In this document: positions 1 through 7,179 of the stretch, in pieces | Layout: each line of letters begins with the position of its first letter | How positions within the stretch are numbered: position 1 is the stretch's first letter | DNA from: Bacillota bacterium | GTDB taxonomy: Bacteria; Bacillota; Clostridia; Lachnospirales; Bianqueaceae | DNA: 12,846 bases | Reading direction: 5' to 3' | Assembly: GCA_017467985.1 (NCBI GenBank) | Contig: JAFUJY010000037.1 | Span: forward strand, 1 to 12,846 | Program-made: the position numbers and the translations under genes | Notes under the pieces: generated by a model | Database searches by the model: none | The model's input: the letters and a program-made list of their open reading frames with translations, nothing else | What the model was told of the DNA's origin: nothing

Positions 1-1328
1 TACGTGCCTGCATCCGAGACAATCTGCACGACTTGACCATTCACAGGATCAAACGCCAGCAGGAACAGTACTGCCAGAAAGATAAAGAAATATAACGTGA
101 TAAAGGCAAACACATCATTGATGGTCTTTTGCTCCAAATTTTTTCCTTCGAACTTTGCTTTCGGTACATATCGGGGATTGATTAACTTTCTAACATCAAT
201 ATAAGCACCCTTTACAGCCATTACAATTCGGGAAACTTTAATGCCGCCTGCTGTTGAACCCGCCATGGCACCGGTGAACATCACCAGAACCAGTGTGGTT
301 TTGGCCAGCATAGGCCAAACATCATAGTCTGTTGATGAATACCCCGCCGTTGTCATGAGGGAAGCCACCTGCAGCAGCGCATGCCGGAAGGCTTCCTCCG
401 TGGTATAAGTCTGGGGAAAGGCTTCAAATCTTCCCACAAGGCTTAAGAAAACAAAGCCCACGGCTGCGCCCACAATCAGAAAATAACTTCTGAACTCCTC
501 ACTGCGGAATACATCTTTTATTTTTCCAATTAAAAGCAGATAATACAAACTGAAATTGCACCCAAACAGTATCAGGAATATGGACATCACATACTGGGAA
601 AAGGGATGGAACAACTCCACACTGCCGGGTATAAAACCAAAACCACCCGTTCCCGCACAGCCGAAAGTGGCAAGCAGACTCAGGAAAAACTGATCATTTT
701 CATATCCCGGAATGGGCTTATCCAGCATCATAATAATGACTTGAAGAATGGTCATGCCCAAATAGATTAAATACAGTATTCTGGTTGTTACCTTCATCTT
801 GGAAACGATTTTACCCACCTGGGGGCCGGGACTTTCCGCACGGAGCAGGTGCATGGAAGAACCATCGTTACTTTCCGGAATGAAAATTAACACAAATACC
901 AGGATCCCCATACCGCCGATCCAGTGGGAAAAACTTCTCCAAAATAAAGTCGAACGGGACACTGTTGTTATATCCGTAATCACACTGGATCCGGTGGTGG
1001 TAAAACCGGACATCATTTCAAAACATGCATCCACATAACTGGGGATATCCCCGTTAATTACAAAGGGCACCGCTCCAAATAAGGTCATTACAATCCATAC
1101 CATTGTTGTGAGCGCAAAACCTTCTTTTTGATAAATATTATTTCTTTCCGGTTTTGGAATCTGAAGTAAAAGGCCTAATACCACCAAAACAACAATCGGA
1201 ATTAAAAACGCCAAAATATGTACAAAGGATTCTTTATAGATAAAACTTACTCCCAAGGGGGCCAGCATTAAAACACCCTCCAGGATCATAATCTTACCTA
1301 ATATTCCGCCTAATTTCTTATAATCCAT
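1..1328 (-). CDS. trkH: Trk-type K+ uptake channel subunit TrkH (3' end outside window)
   Basis: Membrane pore subunit of a Trk/Ktr K+ uptake system, working with the cytosolic TrkA encoded just upstream. I translated the minus strand from the ATG at 1328; the frame stays open to the left edge, giving 442 codons of an expected roughly 480. Three of the four filter-containing P-loops are visible: SGFTTTGSS (residues 107-115), ATFGCAGTGGFG (220-231) and LMTTAGYSS (324-332). After the third comes AGSTAGGIK, the glycine-rich intramembrane loop typical of the family. The fourth P-loop lies beyond the edge. The N-terminus begins MDYKKLGGILGKIM and the protein is rich in membrane helices. The start is 12 bp after the trkA stop, with a modest AAGG-type ribosome binding site lying over the end of trkA, so the two are probably cotranscribed and translationally coupled. 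Confidence 0.95.
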   Translation of the reverse strand, partial: MDYKKLGGILGKIMILEGVLMLAPLGVSFIYKESFVHILAFLIPIVVLVVLGLLLQIPKPERNNIYQKEGFALTTMVWIVMTLFGAVPFVINGDIPSYVDACFEMMSGFTTTGSSVITDITTVSRSTLFWRSFSHWIGGMGILVFVLIFIPESNDGSSMHLLRAESPGPQVGKIVSKMKVTTRILYLIYLGMTILQVIIMMLDKPIPGYENDQFFLSLLATFGCAGTGGFGFIPGSVELFHPFSQYVMSIFLILFGCNFSLYYLLLIGKIKDVFRSEEFRSYFLIVGAAVGFVFLSLVGRFEAFPQTYTTEEAFRHALLQVASLMTTAGYSSTDYDVWPMLAKTTLVLVMFTGAMAGSTAGGIKVSRIVMAVKGAYIDVRKLINPRYVPKAKFEGKNLEQKTINDVFAFITLYFFIFLAVLFLLAFDPVNGQVVQIVSDAGT

Positions 1329-1340
1329 AGTGACCCTGCC

Positions 1341-2696
1341 TTACTCGATCACATCATTCAGATCGTCAAAATTCTTATGGGTGGTTACAACTACAACATG
1401 ATCCCCTAGATGGATCTGAGAATCACCATTGGGAATAATCACCTCATTCTCTCGAATAATACAAGCAATCAGGCAATTTTTCTTCATCTTGAGTTCTCGC
1501 AGAGGCTTATCGTAAAACGCTTCCCGCTTCTTTGCAGAAAATTCCAGAGCCTCCACCTGATTATTCACCAGCTGATACAAAGTCAACACGCTACTGCCTA
1601 CGGAGTTGGCCAGTGCACGGATATAGCTAATAATTCTGCCGGCCACCACATGTTTCGGAGAAATATTATTACTAATACCAAGTTCATCCAGCATACCATA
1701 CAGATCATCGCTCTCGACCTGTGTAATAGACTTTTTCACCTTCTTTTTGTTGGCAAACATGGAGACAATGATGTTCTCCTCATCCACATCGGTCAGCGCC
1801 ACGAAGGCATCCATGGCCTCAATGCCTTCTTCAATCAGTACATCATGCTGGGTCCCGTTTCCACAAATCACTGTGGCACGGGGCAGCAGCTCTGCCAGTT
1901 CCTCTGCAGTGGCAGGGTCCTTTTCCAGCAGCTTAATAGTACATTTCTTTTTTGACAGGGCATCCGCCAGGTAGTATCCAATACGTCCGCCACCAATAAT
2001 CATAATATTCTTAAAGGGCGATTTTACCAGCTTCGCCTCCGCCAAAAAATTACCCAGGGACTTTGCATTGGCTGTAAAGTGAATTCGGTCCCCTTCTTTA
2101 ATCATAAAATGGCCGTTAGGGATGATTACTTCATCCCCTCGCTGTACTGCACAAATCAGGATTTTCGTTGTTAATTTCTTACCCAGAGATATAAGTGTCT
2201 CACCAATCAGTGAACACCCTTTTTCCGCAACAATCTCCACCAAAGAGACTCTGCCTTCTGCAAAATGCTCAATCTGATTCACCGAAGGCAAGTCGATAAT
2301 ATCAAAGATCTCGTTGGCGGTTTCTTCTTCAGGATTCACCACCATGGCAATCCCCAAGTCCTCCTTCATCACAGCAATCTGCTTTCTGTAATCAGGATTT
2401 CTCACACGGGCAATCGTATTTTTTACACCCACTTTTTTGGCCACAAGGCATGCCAAAATATTCAGTTCATCGCTCTGGGTCAATGCGATCACAAGATCCG
2501 CATTCCCCACACCCGCTTCTTTTTGAATATCCATACTGGCACCGTTACCCACGACGCCCAAAACATCGTACCTCTCGATCAGATCTTCAATGATTTTTTT
2601 ATCATCATCAATAAGGGTAATGGTATGCCCTTCCCCGGCCAGATTTTTCAGTATGGTCTTGCCAATCGTTCCAAGTCCGATAATTACTATATTCAT
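1341..2696 (-). CDS. trkA: Trk system K+ uptake regulatory protein TrkA
   Basis: Cytosolic NAD-binding gating subunit of the Trk K+ transporter. The 451-residue protein has the standard tandem layout: RCK_N1 (about 1-120, GLGTIG at 7-12, then an acidic LIDDD at 28-32 for the nucleotide ribose), RCK_C1 (about 145-220), RCK_N2 (about 229-345, GGGRIG at 235-240, E258 at the second acidic position) and RCK_C2 (about 370-451). The frame is open for 26 more codons upstream, but I start at the ATG at 2696: the protein then begins MNIVIIGLG like the family, and AAAGGAGGAG lies 8 nt upstream. It lies between the Na+/phosphate cotransporter and trkH on the same strand. RCK_C domains of Firmicute relatives can bind c-di-AMP; whether this one does cannot be told from sequence alone. 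Confidence 0.96.
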   Translation of the reverse strand: MNIVIIGLGTIGKTILKNLAGEGHTITLIDDDKKIIEDLIERYDVLGVVGNGASMDIQKEAGVGNADLVIALTQSDELNILACLVAKKVGVKNTIARVRNPDYRKQIAVMKEDLGIAMVVNPEEETANEIFDIIDLPSVNQIEHFAEGRVSLVEIVAEKGCSLIGETLISLGKKLTTKILICAVQRGDEVIIPNGHFMIKEGDRIHFTANAKSLGNFLAEAKLVKSPFKNIMIIGGGRIGYYLADALSKKKCTIKLLEKDPATAEELAELLPRATVICGNGTQHDVLIEEGIEAMDAFVALTDVDEENIIVSMFANKKKVKKSITQVESDDLYGMLDELGISNNISPKHVVAGRIISYIRALANSVGSSVLTLYQLVNNQVEALEFSAKKREAFYDKPLRELKMKKNCLIACIIRENEVIIPNGDSQIHLGDHVVVVTTHKNFDDLNDVIE

Positions 2697-2704
2697 ATCT
2701 ATAT

Positions 2705-2714
2705 CTCCTCCTTT
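2705..2714 (-). promoter_or_regulatory. trkA ribosome binding site that sets the start
   Basis: The minus strand reads AAAGGAGGAG, 8 nt before the ATG at 2696. This near-perfect anti-16S match rules against the longer reading from 2774, which would run through the upstream hairpin. Confidence 0.85.
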
Positions 2715-2723
2715 AATGCCCCG

Positions 2724-2729
2724 ATTATA
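2724..2729 (-). promoter_or_regulatory. Possible -10 box for a secondary trkA promoter
   Basis: A perfect TATAAT on the minus strand lies just upstream of the trkA ribosome binding site. The only -35-like hexamer, TTGTCA (2743-2748), is 13 bp away, too close for a normal sigma-A promoter. It may be a weak secondary start or chance. Confidence 0.25.
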
Positions 2730-2751
2730 AGAGGCCTCAAAATGACAATGA

Positions 2752-2773
2752 TGCGGCGTCACCGGACGCCGCA
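2752..2773 (-). other. GC-rich hairpin between the Na/Pi cotransporter gene and trkA
   Basis: A 9-bp perfect stem (8 bp of GCGGCGTC pairing with GACGCCGC, plus one A-T pair) closes a 4-nt loop. It begins about 15 nt after the cotransporter stop. Neither strand has a U-run after it, so it is a poor intrinsic terminator. A processing or RNA-stabilising hairpin, or an attenuator lowering trkA/trkH expression, is more plausible. Confidence 0.6.
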
Positions 2774-2788
2774 CCTCTATTTTACTTA

Positions 2789-4474
2789 TTACATTTCATC
2801 TTTTTCAGAACCGGTAGGATTCATGATACTGAAACCAACGTTCACAAGATGGTCAGCGACACGTTCCAATCCCAAAATAAGGGATGAGTAGTACGGGCTC
2901 ACATCCGCACTGCAGTTGCCTTCTGCCAGACGGGCAAAGTGGCTGGCAATAAGGGCCTTCTTCATTTCGTCCACTTCTTCTTCCAAAACCGTCAGCTGAG
3001 ACAGCTCGTCCTTCCGGAGATTCTCAAATGCATCTTTGGAAATGGTAAACATCTGCAGAATGTGATCACGCATATCAGCAATACCACTACGTGCAGTATC
3101 GGAAAATGCGATCTTCTTTCCAAGCATCTCAATGCCGATCTCGTGGAAATTCTCCGCATGGTCACCGATACGCTCCAAGTCATTCAAAACATGGAAGTAA
3201 GAACCGATAACTTTTTCATCACTTTCTTCCATATTAACTGACAGCCGAATCAGGAATCGAGTCAATGCACCGTTAGTGAAGTCGATAATCTCTTCATTTT
3301 TGCTAACCTGTTCACTATGTACTCCGGAACCGGTATCAATAGCAGCAAAGGCAAGACGGGTATTTTCCTCTACCAGGCCATACATATAATCGATCTCTTT
3401 CTTTACCTGCATCAGTGCGACAGGAGGCATGGACAGCAATCTGTCATCCACATATTTGAGGGACAGGGTCTCTTTTTCTTCCTTCTTATCCTTAATAATC
3501 AGACAAGAATAATTCACCAGCTGTTTTACAAAGGGAAGCAGAACCACAGTTGTACTCACATTAAAGACAACATGGAACAGGGAAACTCGCATCTGCAAAG
3601 ACATGGGATCATCACCGGGGAATACAGAAACCAGGAAATTAACCACAGGCTCTCTGAACAGCCAGATAATCGCCGTAAACAGTACGGTTCCGATCACATT
3701 GAATGTAAAGTGGATCAGTGCAACTCGCTTAGAATTGGCATTGGCGCCCATAGAAGCAAGCAGTGCAGTCACACAAGTACCAATATTGGCACCCAGAATG
3801 ATGAACAGCGCAAGATCAAGAGGAAGTACACTGGCACCCACCATTGTAATAACAACACCGGTGGAGGCCGATGAACTCTGAATCAATGCCGTAAAAATGA
3901 TACCCACCAGAATCAGCAGCAACGGGAAATCAATCATCTTGAAAATCTCGGTGAACATGTTTTCCACCAGAGGATTGCCAAATGCCTGCTCACTGCTCAT
4001 CACATTCAGACCTACAAAGATCAGACCCAGACCACTACAAAGGCTACCGGCAATCTTCACCTTTTCCTTCTGAACAAAGCCCATCATAACACCTGCAAAA
4101 GCAAGAGTGTACATGGCCATATTAAAATAATCATTCTTCAGAGCAACCAAAACACCAGTGATGGTTGTACCGATATTAGCACCCATAATAATGGGCGTAG
4201 CCTGCATCAAGGTCATAACGCCGGCATTTACCAAACCGATCACCATAACCGATGTGGCAGATGAACTTTGGATAATCGCCGTTACACCGGCACCGATACC
4301 AACACCGGAAAAACGATTGTTGCTGATTCGCTCAAGCAAGCGCTTCATTCCTGTGCCCGCACTCTTTTCCAGTGCATCGCCCATAAAATTCATACCTACA
4401 ATGAAAACTCCAACACCTGCAAGCAGCCAAATCATACTCTGGACCAATTGCATAATTTCATCTGGTGATAACAT
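2789..4474 (-). CDS. Na+/phosphate cotransporter (NptA type) with C-terminal PhoU-like domain
   Basis: Inner-membrane Na+-coupled phosphate transporter of the SLC34/NptA-PhoU type. The 561 residues contain two inverted Na/Pi-cotransporter repeats, each with the family QSSSA signature (Q69-A73 and Q199-A203) followed by a GANIGT motif (98-103 and 228-233). Hydrophobic helices run from about 13 to 325. The soluble part, from about 345 to 550, is PhoU-like: helical, charged and with paired segments such as LNDLERIGDHAEN and LGLERVADHLVN, the repeated E/D-rich helices that bind metal in PhoU. The start at 4474 is supported by AAAGGAGA 7 nt upstream and by a promoter. The three-gene run to trkA and trkH suggests a shared ion-homeostasis role. 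Direction of phosphate transport (uptake or efflux) cannot be decided from sequence; the E. coli relative YjbB is reported to export phosphate. Confidence 0.93.
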   Translation of the reverse strand: MLSPDEIMQLVQSMIWLLAGVGVFIVGMNFMGDALEKSAGTGMKRLLERISNNRFSGVGIGAGVTAIIQSSSATSVMVIGLVNAGVMTLMQATPIIMGANIGTTITGVLVALKNDYFNMAMYTLAFAGVMMGFVQKEKVKIAGSLCSGLGLIFVGLNVMSSEQAFGNPLVENMFTEIFKMIDFPLLLILVGIIFTALIQSSSASTGVVITMVGASVLPLDLALFIILGANIGTCVTALLASMGANANSKRVALIHFTFNVIGTVLFTAIIWLFREPVVNFLVSVFPGDDPMSLQMRVSLFHVVFNVSTTVVLLPFVKQLVNYSCLIIKDKKEEKETLSLKYVDDRLLSMPPVALMQVKKEIDYMYGLVEENTRLAFAAIDTGSGVHSEQVSKNEEIIDFTNGALTRFLIRLSVNMEESDEKVIGSYFHVLNDLERIGDHAENFHEIGIEMLGKKIAFSDTARSGIADMRDHILQMFTISKDAFENLRKDELSQLTVLEEEVDEMKKALIASHFARLAEGNCSADVSPYYSSLILGLERVADHLVNVGFSIMNPTGSEKDEM

Positions 4475-4536
4475 AATTCTTTCTCCTTTCCCTGTCCGGA
4501 AAGAGGCATAAATAATGTGATTGCCCCATTTATTCT

Positions 4537-4565
4537 ATAATAACACATTTTCGGCAAAGATTCAA
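4537..4565 (-). promoter_or_regulatory. Sigma-A-like promoter for the cotransporter-trkA-trkH cluster
   Basis: On the minus strand, TTGAAT (4560-4565) and TATTAT (4537-4542) are separated by exactly 17 bp. Transcription would start near 4530, giving an untranslated leader of about 55 nt that ends in the AAAGGAGA ribosome binding site. No riboswitch-like fold was recognised in the leader. Confidence 0.65.
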
Positions 4566-4648
4566 CAGCCAATAAAAAATACAATAGGACTTTTCACATA
4601 ATTTCGGTTCCTTTTTTCAATAATTCTTGACCTTCAATTGAAATTAAG

Positions 4649-4677
4649 TTGAACTATAAAACATATACTTATACTAT
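4649..4677 (+). promoter_or_regulatory. Sigma-A-like promoter for the acyltransferase gene
   Basis: TTGAAC (4649-4654) and TACTAT (4672-4677) are separated by 17 bp, with a likely start near 4684. The surrounding AT-rich tract offers other overlapping hexamers, so the exact choice is uncertain. Confidence 0.55.
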
Positions 4678-4726
4678 AAACTGTTACTTTTTTAGCAGTT
4701 TACCAAACATACTTAGAGGAGATCCA

Positions 4727-5515
4727 ATGAAAGTCAAAAAAACATCCCGCCTTTCTCGATTTATATTTAAAATCCTGCGCAGTCTGGTTCATTTTTTCTA
4801 TGGCAATGTGCAGATTGAGGGTCTGGAAAACCTTCCCGACCATAATGCTGTTATTGTCGCAAACCACGCTCAGACAAACGGCCCCATCATAGGCGAACTA
4901 TTTTTACCAGCCAATGTGTACATCTGGTGCGCTGGACAAATGATGAACCTAAAAGAAATTCCCACATATGCATTCAACGACTTCTGGAGTCATAAACTCA
5001 AATGGACTCATCCTTTTTTTAAGCTGATGGCTCATCTCATTACCCCATTAGCCTTCTGTCTTTTCAACAATGCCAGGACCATCCCGGTATATCGGGATAA
5101 ACGTATTATCAGCACCTTCCGAGAATCCCTTGATATGCTTAAAGACGGCCGAAACTTGTTGATTTTCCCGGAAAAAGATGAAAAGTGCAATAACATTCTT
5201 TATGAATTCCAGGAGAACTTTGTAGATGTGGCCCGATTGTATTATCGTAAAACCGGACAGGAGCTAACTTTTGTTCCAATGTACATTGCTCCCACCCTCA
5301 AAAAAGCATATATCGGTCAGGGCATAAAATATGACAGCAAGAATGAGGTCACCCAGGAACGCAAACGAATAGTTGCTATCCTCACTGACTCCATCACCCA
5401 TATCGCCCGCAGTCTGCCCCTTCACACCGTTGTACCCTATCGCAACTTCCCACGCAAATATTATCTCACCAACAAAGATGTTACGGAGGTGCCCCATGAA
5501 AAAGCCCGTTGTTGA
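4727..5515 (+). CDS. PlsC-like lysophospholipid/glycerolipid acyltransferase
   Basis: Probable membrane-associated acyltransferase of the LPLAT/PlsC superfamily, which moves an acyl chain onto a lysophospholipid such as lysophosphatidate. Of the 262 residues, motif I is VANHAQTNGP (N46, H47), an anion-binding segment is TIPVYR (118-123), and motif III is LLIFPEKDE (144-152, with F147-P148-E149). The catalytic histidine is kept, but the HX4D aspartate position is Gly52, so the His/Asp dyad is not canonical. The start ATG at 4727 has GAGGAGA 4 nt upstream; a longer TTG reading from 4649 overlaps the promoter and was rejected. Its last 20 bp overlap the start of the PAP2 gene, so the pair is translationally coupled. 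The true acyl acceptor is unknown, and neighbours in phospholipid metabolism favour a glycerolipid. Confidence 0.85.
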   Translation: MKVKKTSRLSRFIFKILRSLVHFFYGNVQIEGLENLPDHNAVIVANHAQTNGPIIGELFLPANVYIWCAGQMMNLKEIPTYAFNDFWSHKLKWTHPFFKLMAHLITPLAFCLFNNARTIPVYRDKRIISTFRESLDMLKDGRNLLIFPEKDEKCNNILYEFQENFVDVARLYYRKTGQELTFVPMYIAPTLKKAYIGQGIKYDSKNEVTQERKRIVAILTDSITHIARSLPLHTVVPYRNFPRKYYLTNKDVTEVPHEKARC

Positions 5516-6173
5516 CTATCGTTCCTTCCGACTTTCTAAAGTCACTCATCCAGAATACAAGCATTTATTATATTTACTTGGCTGGGTAGGTTATTTTACC
5601 CTGTACTTTTTAACAGAGAACCTGATTCCCTACGAAAAATGCGTGCCTGTGCACTGTGCCCTGGACGACATTGTTCCTTTTTGCGAATACTTCGTGATCC
5701 CTTATGTGGGCTGGTATTTACTGATTGTGGGGTCTCTTTTGTATTTTGCCCTTTACAATCCGGAAAACTTTAAGAATATGATGAAATTTATCATCACAAC
5801 CCAGATTGCCGCCATGGTAATCTATATCCTATTCCCCAACCGCCAGGATCTGCGTCCCACCGAATTTGCCGACGAAAATATTTTCACCTATATTATTGGA
5901 CTGTTGTATCGTTTTGATACCAGCACCAACGTATGCCCCTCCCTGCATGTGGCATATTCCATCGGCATCGCTTCCACCTGGCTCAAGGAAAAATCAGCAT
6001 CCCCGCTGGCAAAAACACTCCTGACCCTCTTTTGCATTTCGGTATGCCTGTCCGTCGCCTTCGTTAAGCAGCATTCCGTGGTAGATATTTTCGCAGCGCT
6101 GCCCATTTGTGCCCTTGCCGAATGGATTGCCTTCAGACACTTCTACCGAGAAAAAAGACAGGTTATGAAATAG
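5496..6173 (+). CDS. PAP2-family membrane phosphatase
   Basis: Integral-membrane lipid phosphatase or phosphotransferase of the PAP2 superfamily, 225 residues with about six hydrophobic segments (roughly 24-44, 66-87, 98-113, 150-164, 172-191, 197-214). The three active-site motifs are present in the variant form common in PAP2 proteins related to inositol-phosphoryl transferases: NRQDLRP (115-121), CPSLHVAYS (147-155, H151 the proton donor) and KQHSVVD (191-197, H193 the nucleophile, D197). The usual motif-1 Lys and motif-3 Arg are missing from their standard positions; R116 and K191 may stand in. The start at 5496 is set by GGAGGT 5 nt upstream and by the first membrane segment; it lies inside the end of the acyltransferase gene. 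Likely substrate is phosphatidate or another phospholipid or isoprenoid phosphate, an inference from context. Confidence 0.85.
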   Translation: MKKPVVDYRSFRLSKVTHPEYKHLLYLLGWVGYFTLYFLTENLIPYEKCVPVHCALDDIVPFCEYFVIPYVGWYLLIVGSLLYFALYNPENFKNMMKFIITTQIAAMVIYILFPNRQDLRPTEFADENIFTYIIGLLYRFDTSTNVCPSLHVAYSIGIASTWLKEKSASPLAKTLLTLFCISVCLSVAFVKQHSVVDIFAALPICALAEWIAFRHFYREKRQVMK

Positions 6174-6175
6174 TC

Positions 6176-6204
6176 TTGTGATTTTCATTTCTTTGTTATA
6201 TAAT
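6176..6204 (+). promoter_or_regulatory. Possible internal promoter for the lipid kinase gene
   Basis: TTGTGA (6176-6181) and a perfect TATAAT (6199-6204), 17 bp apart, fill most of the 53-bp gap after the PAP2 stop. Transcription would start near 6211, right at the ribosome binding site AGCAGGT, giving a very short leader. The kinase could be expressed from this promoter as well as from read-through. Confidence 0.5.
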
Positions 6205-6226
6205 AAAAGAAAAAGCAGGTAATTTT

Positions 6227-7108
6227 ATGAAACACCTATTATTAATCTTAAATCCCGCCGCCGGTATGAAAAAGGCCAGTAAGGCGCTATCTGATATTAT
6301 TGCAGTATTCAATCGTGCTCAATATGATACCCATGTGTATGTAACCGCCTGCCAGGGCGATGCGATTAAAGCGGTCCAACGCTGGGGAAGCAAAATGGAC
6401 CTGATTGTCTGCGCCGGTGGCGACGGTACGCTCAACGAAACCGTTACCGGACTGATCGATACCGGGCTGCAAGTGCCGCTGGGTTATATCCCCGCCGGTT
6501 CTACCAATGACTTTGCCAGTTCTCTGCACTTGTCCGGCAACGTGGTTGAAGCCGCTAAGCAGATTGTAAACGGCACCTCCCATTCCTATGACGTGGGAAA
6601 ATTCGGCGATCGTTATTTTGCCTATGTTGCTTCCTTTGGAGCCTTTACCAAAGCCAGTTACTCCACTCCACAAAATGTAAAAAATGCTCTGGGGCACCTG
6701 GCATATATATTAGAAGGAATTCAGGAACTCTCCACCCTGCGCAAAGCCCACATCCAAATCCAACTGGAAAATAAAGTGTTAGAAGATGATTATCTATTTG
6801 GTGCCATCTGTAATTCCACCAGCATAGGCGGAGTTTTGACCCTGGATCCCTCCCTGGTAGATATGGGCGACGGCCAGTTTGAGCTTTTGCTGCTGCGAGC
6901 CCCTCGGGATATCATGGAACTCCACGAATGCGTGGTAGCTCTGCAGACACAAAAGTATAACTGCCGCATGCTCACCTTCCTCAGTACCAATGCCTTGACC
7001 GTCACCGCCACACCGGCCATTCCCTGGTCACTGGACGGCGAAAAGGCGGATAAAGTGGATACAATTTATATTGAAAATTTGCATCAGAAGATACGGTTGG
7101 TGCACTAA
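6227..7108 (+). CDS. Diacylglycerol kinase family lipid kinase (DgkB/YegS type)
   Basis: Soluble, membrane-associated lipid kinase that uses ATP to phosphorylate diacylglycerol or a related lipid. The 293 residues match the family length and layout: an N-terminal Rossmann-like nucleotide domain starting LILNPAAG (6-13), the nucleotide loop CAGGDGTLNE (62-71), and PAGSTNDFASS (89-99). The C-terminal beta domain contains VDMGDGQFELL and SLDGEKAD, where the glutamate of DGE (E272) matches the catalytic base of DgkB-type enzymes. The start at 6227 has AGCAGGT 6 nt upstream and gives the usual family N-terminus. It follows an acyltransferase and a lipid phosphatase on the same strand, which fits a phosphatidate/diacylglycerol cycle. 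The TAA stop lies inside the first pairs of the downstream hairpin. Sphingoid or undecaprenol substrates cannot be excluded from sequence. Confidence 0.93.
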   Translation: MKHLLLILNPAAGMKKASKALSDIIAVFNRAQYDTHVYVTACQGDAIKAVQRWGSKMDLIVCAGGDGTLNETVTGLIDTGLQVPLGYIPAGSTNDFASSLHLSGNVVEAAKQIVNGTSHSYDVGKFGDRYFAYVASFGAFTKASYSTPQNVKNALGHLAYILEGIQELSTLRKAHIQIQLENKVLEDDYLFGAICNSTSIGGVLTLDPSLVDMGDGQFELLLLRAPRDIMELHECVVALQTQKYNCRMLTFLSTNALTVTATPAIPWSLDGEKADKVDTIYIENLHQKIRLVH

Positions 7109-7179
7109 GAAAAACATCTTCCCTAACAGCCTGGCTGCGCTTACGCGCAGAACGTCTGTTAGGGAAGATGTTTTTCTTA
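7106..7179. terminator. Bidirectional terminator hairpin with conserved core (copy 1)
   Basis: A perfect 24-bp stem (7106-7129 with 7156-7179) carries A-rich and T-rich ends, so each strand ends in a U-rich run as expected for intrinsic termination. It lies between convergent genes and swallows both stop codons: TAA of the lipid kinase (7106-7108) and TAA of the small gene (7177-7179). Inside are a 5x5 internal loop (CCTGG against AACGT), a 6-bp stem CTGCGC/GCGCAG and the loop TTAC. The upper part is shared with copy 2. Confidence 0.85.
7127..7158 (+). repeat. Conserved 32-nt structured core, copy 1
   Basis: Read on the plus strand: CAG, CCTGG, CTGCGC, TTAC, GCGCAG, AACGT, CTG. The reverse complement of 7611-7642 is the same apart from one loop base (TTAC against TTGC). 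Read from the other strand the loop is GTAA or GCAA, a GNRA-type tetraloop. The flanking stems of the two copies share no sequence. Confidence 0.9.

Larger units (their letters stand above)
4475..4726. other. Divergent intergenic region
   Basis: This AT-rich 252-bp gap separates the minus-strand ion-transport cluster from the plus-strand lipid cluster. It holds one promoter-like sequence for each side. I see no terminator, RNA gene or clear regulator palindrome in it. Confidence 0.7.

Noticed and set aside
2697..2774. Longer TrkA start at 2774
   Set aside because: The extra 26 residues run through a hairpin, are not family-like and have no ribosome binding site, whereas the ATG at 2696 has an excellent one.
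2265..2891. Plus-strand open frame spanning trkA and the cotransporter end
   Set aside because: It crosses two well-supported minus-strand genes and the hairpin between them; no coding signal.
4475..4530. Riboswitch upstream of the cotransporter-trkA-trkH cluster (for example c-di-AMP or K+ type)
   Set aside because: The leader is only about 55 nt and shows no conserved riboswitch core or expression platform.
4649..4726. Extended acyltransferase start from a TTG at 4649
   Set aside because: The extension covers the promoter -35 and -10 boxes; ATG 4727 has a good ribosome binding site.
5373..5495. Upstream extension of the PAP2 reading frame
   Set aside because: It lies entirely within the acyltransferase coding sequence and lacks a ribosome binding site; ATG 5496 has GGAGGT at the right distance.
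7121..7167. CCTAAC...GTTAGG ends of the copy 1 hairpin resemble an integron attC site
   Set aside because: Copy 2 has the same core but no CTAAC/GTTAG boxes, no integrase is present, and the boxes do not match the RYYYAAC/GTTRRRY consensus in full.
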